Assembly: GCF_003854275.1 (NCBI RefSeq)
Contig: NZ_QTQP01000029.1
Span: 35,018 to 99,017, forward strand
Reading direction: 5' to 3'
Source: Burkholderia sp. Bp8963
GTDB taxonomy: Bacteria; Pseudomonadota; Gammaproteobacteria; Burkholderiales; Burkholderiaceae
Length of the DNA: 64,000 bases
Shown here: piece by piece, positions 53,963 through 63,747 of the stretch
How positions within the stretch are numbered: position 1 is the first letter of the stretch
Layout of the letters: the number at the start of each line of letters is the position of its first letter
The notes under the pieces: generated by a model
What the model saw: only the letters and a program-made list of their open reading frames with translations
Database searches by the model: none
Told to the model about the DNA's origin: nothing
Made by a program: the position numbers and the translations under genes

Positions 53963-54010
53963 GGCTGTGACAGGTGGCACGCGACCGGCGGCCGTCGGAC
54001 GGCCAGCGCG

Positions 54011-56101
<2,091 letters not shown>

Positions 56102-56450
56102 TGTCTCCTCCGGGGATCCTTCCGGTCATTTGCCGGACTCTATGCCGTCATTGCAAGCAAGCATCGGGCCACGCGATCGTCGCGGCGCAGGCGGACGATC
56201 CTGCGCCGGATGTGCGGCCCGGATTGAAAGCTTATTGCAAGACAACGACCGGTCGTACCCGCGCGCGTCGGATCACCGGACGGCTCAGCGATCCTGATAC
56301 CGTGATTGCCGGGCTCGCGGCTACCCGTGCGAATCCCGATCTTCGCGGCTGGCGCGTTTCTGGCTTTGCTTCACATCAAACGACGCGATCGTTCGGCTGC
56401 GTACAAACCCGAACGACGGTTGCCCGATATCCCGCCCGAGCCACGACGAC
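56102..56450. other. Divergent region between the activator and the PIP-like hydrolase
   Basis: This 349-bp spacer has a TCCGG/CCGGA hairpin close to the activator start (about 56118-56137) and two TTGCAAG motifs. I could not place a promoter with confidence, and I see no coding sequence. Confidence 0.5.
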
Positions 56451-57437
56451 ATGATGCCTGCCCCGATTCGATCTGTCCCGCCCGACCGTCGGCGCCTGCA
56501 TCGCGATGCGCAGTCGATCGCCTTTGCGGTCGCCGGCAATCCGCGCGGCCACCCGGTCGTCGTGCTGCACGGCGGGCCAGGCAGCGGCAGCCAGGCCGGC
56601 ATCCTGCGCCTGTTCGACCTGACGCGGATGCGCGTCGTGCTCGTCGACCAGCGCGGCGCGGGCGCATCGTCGCCGCGCGGCGGCACGCGCCACAACAGCA
56701 CCGCGCGGCTGATCGGCGATCTCGAAGCGATCCGCGAGCAGCTCGGCATCGCGCGCTGGGGCGTCGTCGGCGGATCGTGGGGCGCCGCGCTCGCACTCGC
56801 GTACGCGGGCACGCATCCGGGGCAGGTGACCGGCGTCGTGCTGCGTGGCCTGTTCCTGACATCGGCACGCGAGGTCCGCCGCCTGTTCACGACGTCGCGC
56901 ACGCGCGCGCCGCGCGCATGGCAGCGCCTGTGCCGGGCGGCCCGCTGCAGCCAGCCGGACCGCCTGCTGTCGTGCTGCGCGCGGCGCCTGCATCCCGGCG
57001 CGGGCGCGGCCGGGCAACGCGCGGTGGCGCTCGCGTGGCGCGCTTACGAAGACGCGGTGCTCGCGTCGACGCAGACGCGCCGCCGTTCGCATGCGCGAGT
57101 GACCCGCTCGCACCCGGCCGTCCTCCGGCTGATCGACAAGTACCGGATCCAGGCGCATTACCTGCAGCACGACTGCTGGCTCGGCGAACGCCGGCTGCTC
57201 GCGCTCGCGCGTCGCGCGGCTGACGCAGGCGTGCCGCTGTTCGCCGCGCACGGATTGCGCGATCCCGTCTGCCCGATCGACAACGTCGACCGGCTCATGC
57301 GTGCGGTGCCCGCCGCCGACGTCGAACGGGTGCCGGCCGGGCATCTGGCGAGCGACCCGGCGCTAGCGCGCAGCATCGCCCGCGCGGTGCATGCGATGTT
57401 CGCGGCCAGCGACAGCATGGTGTCCGCATCGGTGTAG
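56451..57437 (+). CDS. Alpha/beta hydrolase, proline-iminopeptidase-like (S33)
   Basis: This 328-residue enzyme has the PIP/S33 landmarks: VVLHGGPGSGSQAG (oxyanion), VVLVDQRGAGASSPRGGTRH, nucleophile motif GGSWGAALALAYAG, acid segment AHGLRDPVCP, and histidine segment VPAGHLASDP. The helical cap is Arg/Ala-rich and shorter than in classic Pip. A role in trimming PqqA fragments to the free Glu-Tyr is tempting because it sits between pqq and quinoprotein genes, but this is inference. It may equally be an unrelated esterase. Confidence 0.78.
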   Translation: MMPAPIRSVPPDRRRLHRDAQSIAFAVAGNPRGHPVVVLHGGPGSGSQAGILRLFDLTRMRVVLVDQRGAGASSPRGGTRHNSTARLIGDLEAIREQLGIARWGVVGGSWGAALALAYAGTHPGQVTGVVLRGLFLTSAREVRRLFTTSRTRAPRAWQRLCRAARCSQPDRLLSCCARRLHPGAGAAGQRAVALAWRAYEDAVLASTQTRRRSHARVTRSHPAVLRLIDKYRIQAHYLQHDCWLGERRLLALARRAADAGVPLFAAHGLRDPVCPIDNVDRLMRAVPAADVERVPAGHLASDPALARSIARAVHAMFAASDSMVSASV

Positions 57438-57755
57438 CGCAGCTTGCCGAACAGCGCGACCGTACCGAGTGTCGCACCGACACACCGCACGCGCCGATGG
57501 TCCCGCTTCCCGCCGCCGGCGCCGATTGCCTTTGGTCTCCTGATCATTCCCCTCCGTCTCCCTGTTCATGTTCTTCCGTGCGGCGTTGCTCGCTGCGCCG
57601 CGATGTCTCCCCGCGATCCAGAACAGCGAGAACCATGCCAGCGCCGCATGCGCGATCACCTGCCAGCGTCGCCAGCAACATCGCCCCCAACGCCGAACGC
57701 CCGTCCGGCACGGCATCCGTCAACGGCGCGGCACGCTGTCACAGGCGCACCGCCA

Positions 57756-57808
57756 GCTGTGATGTTTGGCAACACCTCGCGCACGGCGGTGTACCTGAAT
57801 GCAACACC
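57756..57808 (+). promoter_or_regulatory. Two 21-bp dyads upstream of the PQQ dehydrogenase, candidate activator sites
   Basis: Site 57756-57776 reads GCTGTG-N9-AACACC and site 57788-57808 reads GGTGTA-N9-AACACC. They are 32 bp apart, about three helical turns, and 87-139 bp upstream of the -24 element. The dyads share length and arms with the pqqA pair. Confidence 0.75.
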
Positions 57809-57894
57809 TTCGTCGACGCCCCCGCCATGCACCGCCAGCACCGCATCACCCGCGATGGCCCGGTCCGCCGCGTCGCGCGGGCATCGCGGCGCGA

Positions 57895-57910
57895 TGGCAT
57901 GCGACTTGCG
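57895..57910 (+). promoter_or_regulatory. Sigma54-type promoter of the PQQ dehydrogenase operon
   Basis: TGGCATGCGACTTGCG fits TGGCAC-N5-TTGC with the invariant GG and GC at the right spacing. Transcription would start near 57922, about 80 nt before the ATG. Confidence 0.78.
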
Positions 57911-58001
57911 TGAACGGCAGCGCACTCGGCCCGGAACCCCACCCGTGCCGGCGCGACGGAACATTCGCGGCGGTGCGACCACAATGACTCAGGAGACAAC
58001 C

Positions 58002-59723
58002 ATGAAGAAATTCTCGGCTTCAGCGAGCCGGCTGGCCACGATCGGAATCGCGGCGGCAGCCGCCGTCGCGCTGAACCCCGGCCTCGTCGAAGCGGCCGCG
58101 GACTACCCGGCCGTGACCTACCAGCGGCTGACCGATGCGCAGCGCGATCCGGGCTGGCTGACCTACTACCGCACCTACAACGGCCGGTCGCATTCGCCGC
58201 TCAAGCAGATCGACCCGTCGAACGCGAAGAACCTCAAGCAGGTGTGGGCCTACAAGTTCCCGGCCGAGCTGAAGCAGGGCTTCGAAGCCACGCCGATCAT
58301 CAACGGCAATTACCTGTTCGTGACGACGCCGAAGGACAACGTCTACGCGTTCGATGCGAAGACGGGCAAGCAGCTCTGGAAATACGAACCGAAGCTCGGC
58401 GCCGCATCGTTCAAGACCGCGTGCTGTGACGTCGTCAACCGCGGCGTCGCGCTGTACGGCAAGAATGTCTATGTCGCGATGCTGGGCGGTGAAGTCGCGG
58501 CACTCGATGCGCAGACCGGCAATCTCGTCTGGAAGAAGCAGATGTTCGAGCCGGGCCTCGGCTACTCGTTCTCGCTCGCGCCGCTCGCGCTCGACGGTGC
58601 GATCATCGTCGGCACGTCCGGCGGCGAATACGGGATTCGCGGCTACATCGTCGCGCTGAATCCGGACGACGGCTCGGAGGTCTGGAAGCGCTACACGATC
58701 CCGGGTTCCGGAGAAAAGGGTTCGGAGACCTGGCCCGACGGCATGCAGGATCACGGCGGCGGCGCCGCATGGCTCACCGGCACGTACGACGCCGCGTCGC
58801 GCACCCTGTATTGGGGTGTCGGCAACCCCGGCCCGTGGCTCGCGGCGCTGCGCCCCGGCGACAACCTGTATTCCGACTCGCTGCTCGCGCTCGATGCGAA
58901 GAACGGCGACCTGAAATGGCACTATCAGTACACGAACCACGACACGTGGGACTACGACGGCGTGAACGCGGCGGTCCTTGCAGACATCAAGTACAAAGGC
59001 AAGGACTACGACGCGATCATCCATGCGGACCGCAACGGCTTCTTCCACGCGATCGACCGCACGACCGGCAAGCTGATCTACGCGACACCGTTCGTGAAGG
59101 CGACGTCGGTCACCGGCTACACGGACGATGGCAAGCCGATCCAGGACGAATCGAAGTTCCCGAAGGCCGGCACGACGATCGAAACGTGCCCGAGCTTCCT
59201 CGGCGGCAAGAACTGGTGGTCGATCTCGTACGACCAGGAACGCCGCATCGCGGTCGTGCCCGCGCTGCACGCGTGCATGAGCCTGACCGGCAAGTCGGTC
59301 AGCTATCAGGAAGGCCTGCCGTATCTCGGCGAAGGTTTCGAGATCAAGCCTGAACCGGGCAGCGAGGGCTACGGCGAACTGACCGCAATCGACGTGAACA
59401 CCGGCAAGAAGCTGTGGAGCCATTGGACGAAGAAGCCGTGGAACGGTGGCGTCGCGACCACCGCGAGCGGCCTCGCGTTCAGCGGCTCGCTCGACGGTCA
59501 CCTGTATGCATTCGATACGGCCACCGGCAAGGTGCTCTGGGAGAGCCCGCAGCTCGCGAGCGGCATCATCTCGCAACCGTCGGTGTATGAGGTCGACGGC
59601 AAGGAATACGTCGCCGTGCTCGCCGGCTACGGCGGCGCGAACCCGATCTGGGGCGGCCCGATGGCCGACATCGCGAAGGACGTTCCGCGCGGCGGCACCC
59701 TGTACGTCTTCGCGCTCGACTGA
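58002..59723 (+). CDS. PQQ-dependent alcohol/methanol dehydrogenase, XoxF-like (Asp-Tyr-Asp)
   Basis: This 573-residue periplasmic quinoprotein has a signal peptide and an eight-bladed propeller with repeated W-motifs (DAKTGKQLWKYEP, DAQTGNLVWKKQ). Diagnostic residues are the vicinal C141-C142 pair (KTACCDVVNRG), E209 (GGEYGIRG), N275 (VGNPGPW), and catalytic D317 followed by D319 (TWDYDGVN). The D-x-D at 317/319 is the signature of lanthanide-dependent enzymes such as XoxF and PedH; calcium enzymes lack the second Asp. AGGAGA precedes the ATG. It is first in the operon with a fused XoxJ-cytochrome c, a HiPIP and a sigma factor. Substrate may be methanol, ethanol or another primary alcohol. 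Confidence 0.9.
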   Translation: MKKFSASASRLATIGIAAAAAVALNPGLVEAAADYPAVTYQRLTDAQRDPGWLTYYRTYNGRSHSPLKQIDPSNAKNLKQVWAYKFPAELKQGFEATPIINGNYLFVTTPKDNVYAFDAKTGKQLWKYEPKLGAASFKTACCDVVNRGVALYGKNVYVAMLGGEVAALDAQTGNLVWKKQMFEPGLGYSFSLAPLALDGAIIVGTSGGEYGIRGYIVALNPDDGSEVWKRYTIPGSGEKGSETWPDGMQDHGGGAAWLTGTYDAASRTLYWGVGNPGPWLAALRPGDNLYSDSLLALDAKNGDLKWHYQYTNHDTWDYDGVNAAVLADIKYKGKDYDAIIHADRNGFFHAIDRTTGKLIYATPFVKATSVTGYTDDGKPIQDESKFPKAGTTIETCPSFLGGKNWWSISYDQERRIAVVPALHACMSLTGKSVSYQEGLPYLGEGFEIKPEPGSEGYGELTAIDVNTGKKLWSHWTKKPWNGGVATTASGLAFSGSLDGHLYAFDTATGKVLWESPQLASGIISQPSVYEVDGKEYVAVLAGYGGANPIWGGPMADIAKDVPRGGTLYVFALD

Positions 59724-59802
59724 TCGGGCTCGAGCCCCGGTCGCGCCCGCATGCGCCCGATGCGGGCGCGACACCCCAACCGCTTCAACCGGACACACGA
59801 TC

Positions 59803-61011
59803 ATGACTACTCGCCTCACTCCCCTCACTGTCGCCAGTCTGCTCGCCGTGGGCGTGGCGCTCGCACCGGCATCCGCGTCGGCCGGCGTACGCATCTGCAC
59901 GCTGCCCGGCAGCCCGACCACGGCGCTCGACCAATCCATTGCGCGCGAAGTGTTCCGCACCGCCGGCATCGCCGCATCGATGAACAAACGCGGTGTCGAC
60001 GACGATGGCGGCGACGACGGCATCTCCGCCAGCGAACTGAAGAAATCGCTCGAACGCGACTGCGATGTGATCGCCGGCTTCCCGCGCTCGGAGATCGCCG
60101 ATGCGTCGGGATCCAGAATGAGTTTCTCGCAGGGCTATCTGCGCTCCGGCTACGTCAGCGTTTCGCTGCGCGACCCGCATGCACCGTCCGGCGCCAAGGA
60201 AGCGATCGCGGCCACGTACGGGAGCCCTTCGCAGCTGATCGCCGCGCAGCAGGCCAACGCCCGTTTCGTTCTGGAAAACACGAGCGAGAAAACGATCGCC
60301 GCACTCGCCGACGGCCGCGCGCAGCGCGCAATCGTCTGGTATCCGAGCGTCGTCGCATATGAACGCGCACACCCGCAGCAGCGCTTCCAGGTGGCGGCGA
60401 CGTCGTCGCCGTACTCGGAATGGCAGCTTTCGTTCGCCTTCGGACCGGGCAAGGAAGCGCTGCAGAAGCGCATCGACGCAACGTTGTCCCGGATGAACGA
60501 CAATGGCCGTCTTGCTGCGCTCACGCGCGGCTGGACACTCCCGGACGCAGTCGCGCACACGGCCGGCACGCGCACGCCCGGCCGGTTCCTCGACGGCGCG
60601 GTCGCATCCGCCCAACAGCAGCCGGCGAAGAGCGGCTTCATCAAGGTGTCGACCAATGAAGGCAACGCCGTACCGTCGTTCGACCAGGCGCAGGTGCAGC
60701 ATGGCAAGACGATCTATGCGGACGCCTGTGCGAAATGCCACGGTGACCAGCTCGAGGGCAACACCGCGCCCGCGCTGATCGGGGAAGCCTTCGCGCCCGA
60801 AGGCAAGTCGCATATCACCGTCGGCGGGGTGTACCAGTACATGTCGAACAACATGCCGGCCGATCGCCCCGGCAAGATGACGCCGCAGGAATACGAGGAT
60901 CTGATGGCGTTCCTGCTTTATTCGAACGGCTACGACGCGTCGAAGACCAAGCTGACGACCGATATCGCCAACGCGTCGAAAGCGCCGCTCATCGCCGGGC
61001 CGCGCAAGTAA
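59803..61011 (+). CDS. Fused XoxJ/MxaJ-like binding protein and cytochrome c
   Basis: This 402-residue periplasmic protein has a signal peptide (VASLLAVGVALAPASASA). Residues about 25-265 form a quinoprotein-associated substrate-binding-like domain (VRICTLPGSPTTALDQSIAR, DVIAGFPRSEIADASG, YVSVSLRDP, SEWQLSFAFGPGKEALQKRI), like XoxJ/MxaJ. Residues about 290-402 form a class I cytochrome c with heme motif CAKCH at 309-313 and the likely Met ligand in YMSNNMPADRPGKMT. XoxJ and XoxG are normally separate genes; here they are one reading frame with no sign of assembly error. The cytochrome should accept electrons from the dehydrogenase encoded 80 bp upstream. Confidence 0.87.
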   Translation: MTTRLTPLTVASLLAVGVALAPASASAGVRICTLPGSPTTALDQSIAREVFRTAGIAASMNKRGVDDDGGDDGISASELKKSLERDCDVIAGFPRSEIADASGSRMSFSQGYLRSGYVSVSLRDPHAPSGAKEAIAATYGSPSQLIAAQQANARFVLENTSEKTIAALADGRAQRAIVWYPSVVAYERAHPQQRFQVAATSSPYSEWQLSFAFGPGKEALQKRIDATLSRMNDNGRLAALTRGWTLPDAVAHTAGTRTPGRFLDGAVASAQQQPAKSGFIKVSTNEGNAVPSFDQAQVQHGKTIYADACAKCHGDQLEGNTAPALIGEAFAPEGKSHITVGGVYQYMSNNMPADRPGKMTPQEYEDLMAFLLYSNGYDASKTKLTTDIANASKAPLIAGPRK

Positions 61012-61126
61012 GTTCCCGCCTCATCGCCGCTTCGCCGCCTCTTCGTTTTGGTCTACCCGCCGCGCCGGGAAGCATTCCCGGCGCGTGCGACCGCCTTTTT
61101 CTTTTCATTTCATTCAGGAAAACGAC

Positions 61127-61441
61127 ATGATCTCCCGCAATCGCAGAACCTTCATCATTCAGACGGCCGGCCTGTGCGCCACGCTCGCGGCCGGAACCCG
61201 GGCATTCGCGGCAGCACCGCTCGTCGACGAAAACGACGCGACCGCGAAGACGCTCGGCTATCGCGCGAAAGCATCGACCGTCGACACGAGCAAGTTCCCG
61301 AAGTATCAGGCTGGCCAGACGTGCGCGGATTGCCGCTTCTACAAGGGCGCCGCAGGCGAATCGTCCGGCACGTGCCCGATGTTCGCGGGCAAGTCGGTTG
61401 CCGCTGAAGGCTGGTGCAACGTCTATGCGAAGCGTGCTTGA
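61127..61441 (+). CDS. High-potential iron-sulfur protein (HiPIP)
   Basis: This 104-residue protein has a twin-arginine signal (SRNRRTFIIQTAGLCATL) and a C-terminal HiPIP domain with four cluster cysteines at 66, 69, 83 and 97 (TCADCRFYKG, GTCPMFAG, EGWCNVYAKRA). HiPIPs carry one [4Fe-4S] cluster and shuttle electrons in the periplasm. AGGAAA precedes the ATG. It follows the fused cytochrome gene by 115 bp and could link that cytochrome to terminal oxidases. Its last 17 bp contain the start of the sigma-factor gene. Confidence 0.88.
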   Translation: MISRNRRTFIIQTAGLCATLAAGTRAFAAAPLVDENDATAKTLGYRAKASTVDTSKFPKYQAGQTCADCRFYKGAAGESSGTCPMFAGKSVAAEGWCNVYAKRA

Positions 61442-63392
61442 TCGCGCACACGACAGCGCGCCGCGCGGCGGTGCGGACGCCGAACGTGCGGAGCATCTGC
61501 ATGCGCTGATCGCGCTGGGCATCGATCGCGGCTACGTGACGCGCGGCGAAATCGTCGATGCGCTGCCCGACGATGCGGCCGAAGGCACGGATTTCGATGC
61601 GGCCGCGTCGATGCTCCGCGAGCTCGGCATCGAGGTGCGCGAGCATGCCGACTCGCGCACCGCGTGGACGCTCGATCGTCATTTCGCGCAAGCGACGGAA
61701 GTGACGTCGCCGCTTGCCGATGCGTCGGCGCCGCTCGCGGCCGCCGATCTGCTTGCGGGCCGCACGAACGATCCTGTCCGGATCTATCTGCGGGAAATGA
61801 GCGCGACACCGCTGCTCGAGCGCGCAGAGGAGGTCGCGCTCGCGCTTCGTCTCGAAAGCGGTCGCGCCGCGTGCATCGAGGCGTTGAGCCGCGATCCGGC
61901 CGCGCTTGAGGTCATCGCATCGATCGCCGACGACATCCGCGCGGGAAAGGCGGCAGCTTCGGTCTACGTGACGGGGTTCGTCGACGGCGCCGAATCGCAC
62001 GCCGAATCGCACGCCGAAGCGCTCACCGAATCGCTCACGGAATCGCACGCCGGATCGCTCACGGATTCGCCCGCGCACCCGCTTGCGGGATCGCCTGCGG
62101 ATTCGCCCGGGAACGAAACCACGCCCGATTCGGAGACGGAATCACCGGCGCCGGAAGGCGAAGCCGAGCGCGCGCTGGACAGCCCGGCGTGGCGCGATGC
62201 CGTCGTCGATTCGCTCGACCGTGCCGGTGCGCTTGCATCGGCGATGCATCACGCGTTGCGCTCCGACGGCTTCGCTTCGGCCGGTTACCGGTTGCTGATG
62301 CGCGAGGCCGCTGCGCTGACCGGCAGGATCCGCTTCACCGCGCGCGCGATCGAACGTATCGGCAGCACGATTTGCGAACGCGCGACGCAAGCACGCAAGT
62401 TCGAAAAACGCATCGTGGAATCGTTGACCGAATCGGGCATGCGCGCCGATACGCCGCGTCGCGTTCTCTTCACACCCTGCAACGACGTTCGCGCGTGGCT
62501 TCACGAACGCATCGCCGCGCATCCCGGATGCGGCACGGCCCTCGCCCGCCGCGCACCGGCGCTGATCGAAGCGCGAACCGCGCTCGCGCATCTCGCGAGC
62601 GAGTCGATCCTGCCGCTCGATATCACGATCGCGATCGACGCGCGCCTGTCGCGCATCGATCGTGCGATGCAGCCCGCGAGAAAGAAGCTGTTCCAGAGCA
62701 ATCTGCGGCTCGTCGTGTCGATCGCCAAACGGTATCCCGATCGCGGATTGCAGCTTCTCGACCTGATCCAGGAAGGCAATATCGGCCTGATGAAGGCCGT
62801 CGATCGCTACGACCATCGGCGCGGCTTCAAATTCGCGACGTATGCGACCTGGTGGGTCCGGCAGGCGATCACGCATGCGATCGCCGATCAGGGCCGCACG
62901 ATACGCGTGCCCACGCATACGGTCGACGCGATCAACAAGCTGTCGCGCATCAAGCGCGACCACGCGCAGCACACGGGCGACGCCGCGGCGCCTGCCGAGC
63001 TGGCCGCGCGGATGGGGCTGCCGGTCGCGAAGGTGCTCGACCTGCTGGCGATCGTCAAGGAGCCCGTGTCGACCGACGTGCCCGTATCGCCGGACGGCGA
63101 CATGACGCTCGGCGACGTCGTGCCGGACAGCGCGATGCCGTCGCCGGAAGACGCGGCCAGCGCGGCGCAGTTGCGCGACGCGATGGCAGCCGCGATCGAC
63201 CGGCTGCCGGCCCGCGAAGCGACGATCCTGCGGCTGCGTTACGGGATCGGCGCGGACGACGGGTATTCGCTGCGCGACATCGGCCGCCAGCTCAACCTGT
63301 CGGCCGAGCGCGTGCGGCAGATCGAGGCATCGGCGCTCGAGCGTATCCGCGCATCCGACGCGCTGCCTGGCCTCCGCTCATTCATCGGATGA
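61425..63392 (+). CDS. RpoD-like sigma70-family sigma factor
   Basis: This 655-residue sigma70 paralogue has a region 1.1-like N-terminus (LHALIALGIDRGYVTRGEIV), region 1.2 (NDPVRIYLREMSATPLLERA), a long variable insert with a 12-bp-repeat Ser/Glu/Asp tract, then regions 2-4. Region 2 has NLRLVVSIAKRYPDRGLQLL, DLIQEGNIGLMKAVDRYDH and ATYATWWVRQAITHAIADQ; region 4 has YSLRDIGRQLNLSAERVRQI. The region 4.2 helix differs from canonical RpoD (LEEVGKQFDVTRERIRQIE), so it is a paralogue, not the housekeeping factor. ATG 61425 overlaps the HiPIP gene by 17 bp. It is presumably co-transcribed with the dehydrogenase operon. Target promoters unknown. Confidence 0.85.
   Translation: MRSVLDRAHDSAPRGGADAERAEHLHALIALGIDRGYVTRGEIVDALPDDAAEGTDFDAAASMLRELGIEVREHADSRTAWTLDRHFAQATEVTSPLADASAPLAAADLLAGRTNDPVRIYLREMSATPLLERAEEVALALRLESGRAACIEALSRDPAALEVIASIADDIRAGKAAASVYVTGFVDGAESHAESHAEALTESLTESHAGSLTDSPAHPLAGSPADSPGNETTPDSETESPAPEGEAERALDSPAWRDAVVDSLDRAGALASAMHHALRSDGFASAGYRLLMREAAALTGRIRFTARAIERIGSTICERATQARKFEKRIVESLTESGMRADTPRRVLFTPCNDVRAWLHERIAAHPGCGTALARRAPALIEARTALAHLASESILPLDITIAIDARLSRIDRAMQPARKKLFQSNLRLVVSIAKRYPDRGLQLLDLIQEGNIGLMKAVDRYDHRRGFKFATYATWWVRQAITHAIADQGRTIRVPTHTVDAINKLSRIKRDHAQHTGDAAAPAELAARMGLPVAKVLDLLAIVKEPVSTDVPVSPDGDMTLGDVVPDSAMPSPEDAASAAQLRDAMAAAIDRLPAREATILRLRYGIGADDGYSLRDIGRQLNLSAERVRQIEASALERIRASDALPGLRSFIG
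61992..62111 (+). repeat. 12-bp tandem repeat in the sigma-factor variable region
   Basis: Ten degenerate units of the form GAATCGCACGCC code for repeated Glu/Asp-Ser-X-Ala/Thr residues. All are in frame. Confidence 0.85.
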
Positions 63393-63414
63393 CGCCGGGG
63401 GCAGCCGTTCCGCC

Positions 63415-63431
63415 TGTTGATGCCTGCAACA
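63415..63431 (+). promoter_or_regulatory. Dyad resembling the pqq/dehydrogenase activator site
   Basis: TGTTGATGCCTGCAACA has the same 4-9-4 arm layout (TGTT-N9-AACA) as the core of the four sites upstream of pqqA and the dehydrogenase, although the outer GG/CC pairs are absent. It lies about 255 bp before the -24 element. Confidence 0.5.
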
Positions 63432-63685
63432 GAGACTGATGCGTTTCGGCGCAATGATGCAGCGGGTTGCACGCCGTTGATTGTCTCGTCTGACTCTTCT
63501 TTCATCGATTCGTATTCCTCTGTTTTTTGATTCGCATGATGCCGGCTGCGCAGTCGCTGAGCCATGCCGCGCGCCGCCAGCCCTGCTCCAGCGGGCATCG
63601 CCGATTGCGATCGCCCGGTTCCGCAGGCGCCTGCACGGTGCACGCAACCGCTTGCGGCGAGCGCGAGCGTCGGTCATCGCGCATC

Positions 63686-63701
63686 TGGCATGCAAGTTGC
63701 C
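63686..63701 (+). promoter_or_regulatory. Sigma54-type promoter of acs
   Basis: TGGCATGCAAGTTGCC fits the -24/-12 consensus with GG and GC correctly spaced. Predicted start is near 63713, about 35 nt before the acs start codon. Confidence 0.75.
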
Positions 63702-63747
63702 TTTTGTCCTGCCACAGCTTCACCGCACGATTTACATGGAGACTCCA

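Larger units (their letters stand above)
53704..54010. other. Regulatory region between the sigma54 activator gene and pqqA
   Basis: This 307-bp spacer contains the pqqA sigma54 promoter and both enhancer dyads. No coding sequence; the activator gene ends at 54011 on the same strand with no obvious terminator. Confidence 0.75.
57438..58001. other. Regulatory region upstream of the PQQ dehydrogenase
   Basis: This 564-bp spacer ends in the sigma54 promoter at 57895-57910 and carries two dyads at 57756-57776 and 57788-57808. CTGTCACAG (57736-57744) matches, in reverse, CTGTGACAG next to the pqq dyads (53965-53973). The left part (57438-57730) shows nothing I can assign. Confidence 0.7.
63393..63747. 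other. Regulatory region between the sigma factor and acs
   Basis: This 355-bp spacer carries a TGTT-N9-AACA dyad (63415-63431) just after the sigma gene and a sigma54 promoter at 63686-63701. The middle is AT-richer around 63480-63540. No coding sequence. Confidence 0.65.

Noticed and set aside
53963..53983. A third copy of the 21-bp dyad next to the pqqA pair
   Set aside because: The period and first half (GGCTGTG) fit but the right arm does not match ACACC; at best a degenerate half-site.
57438..57730. Leftward frame of about 117 codons with a hydrophobic stretch (57363-57716)
   Set aside because: It overlaps the end of the hydrolase gene, lacks a good start and its hydrophobic part is too short and Arg-flanked to be convincing.
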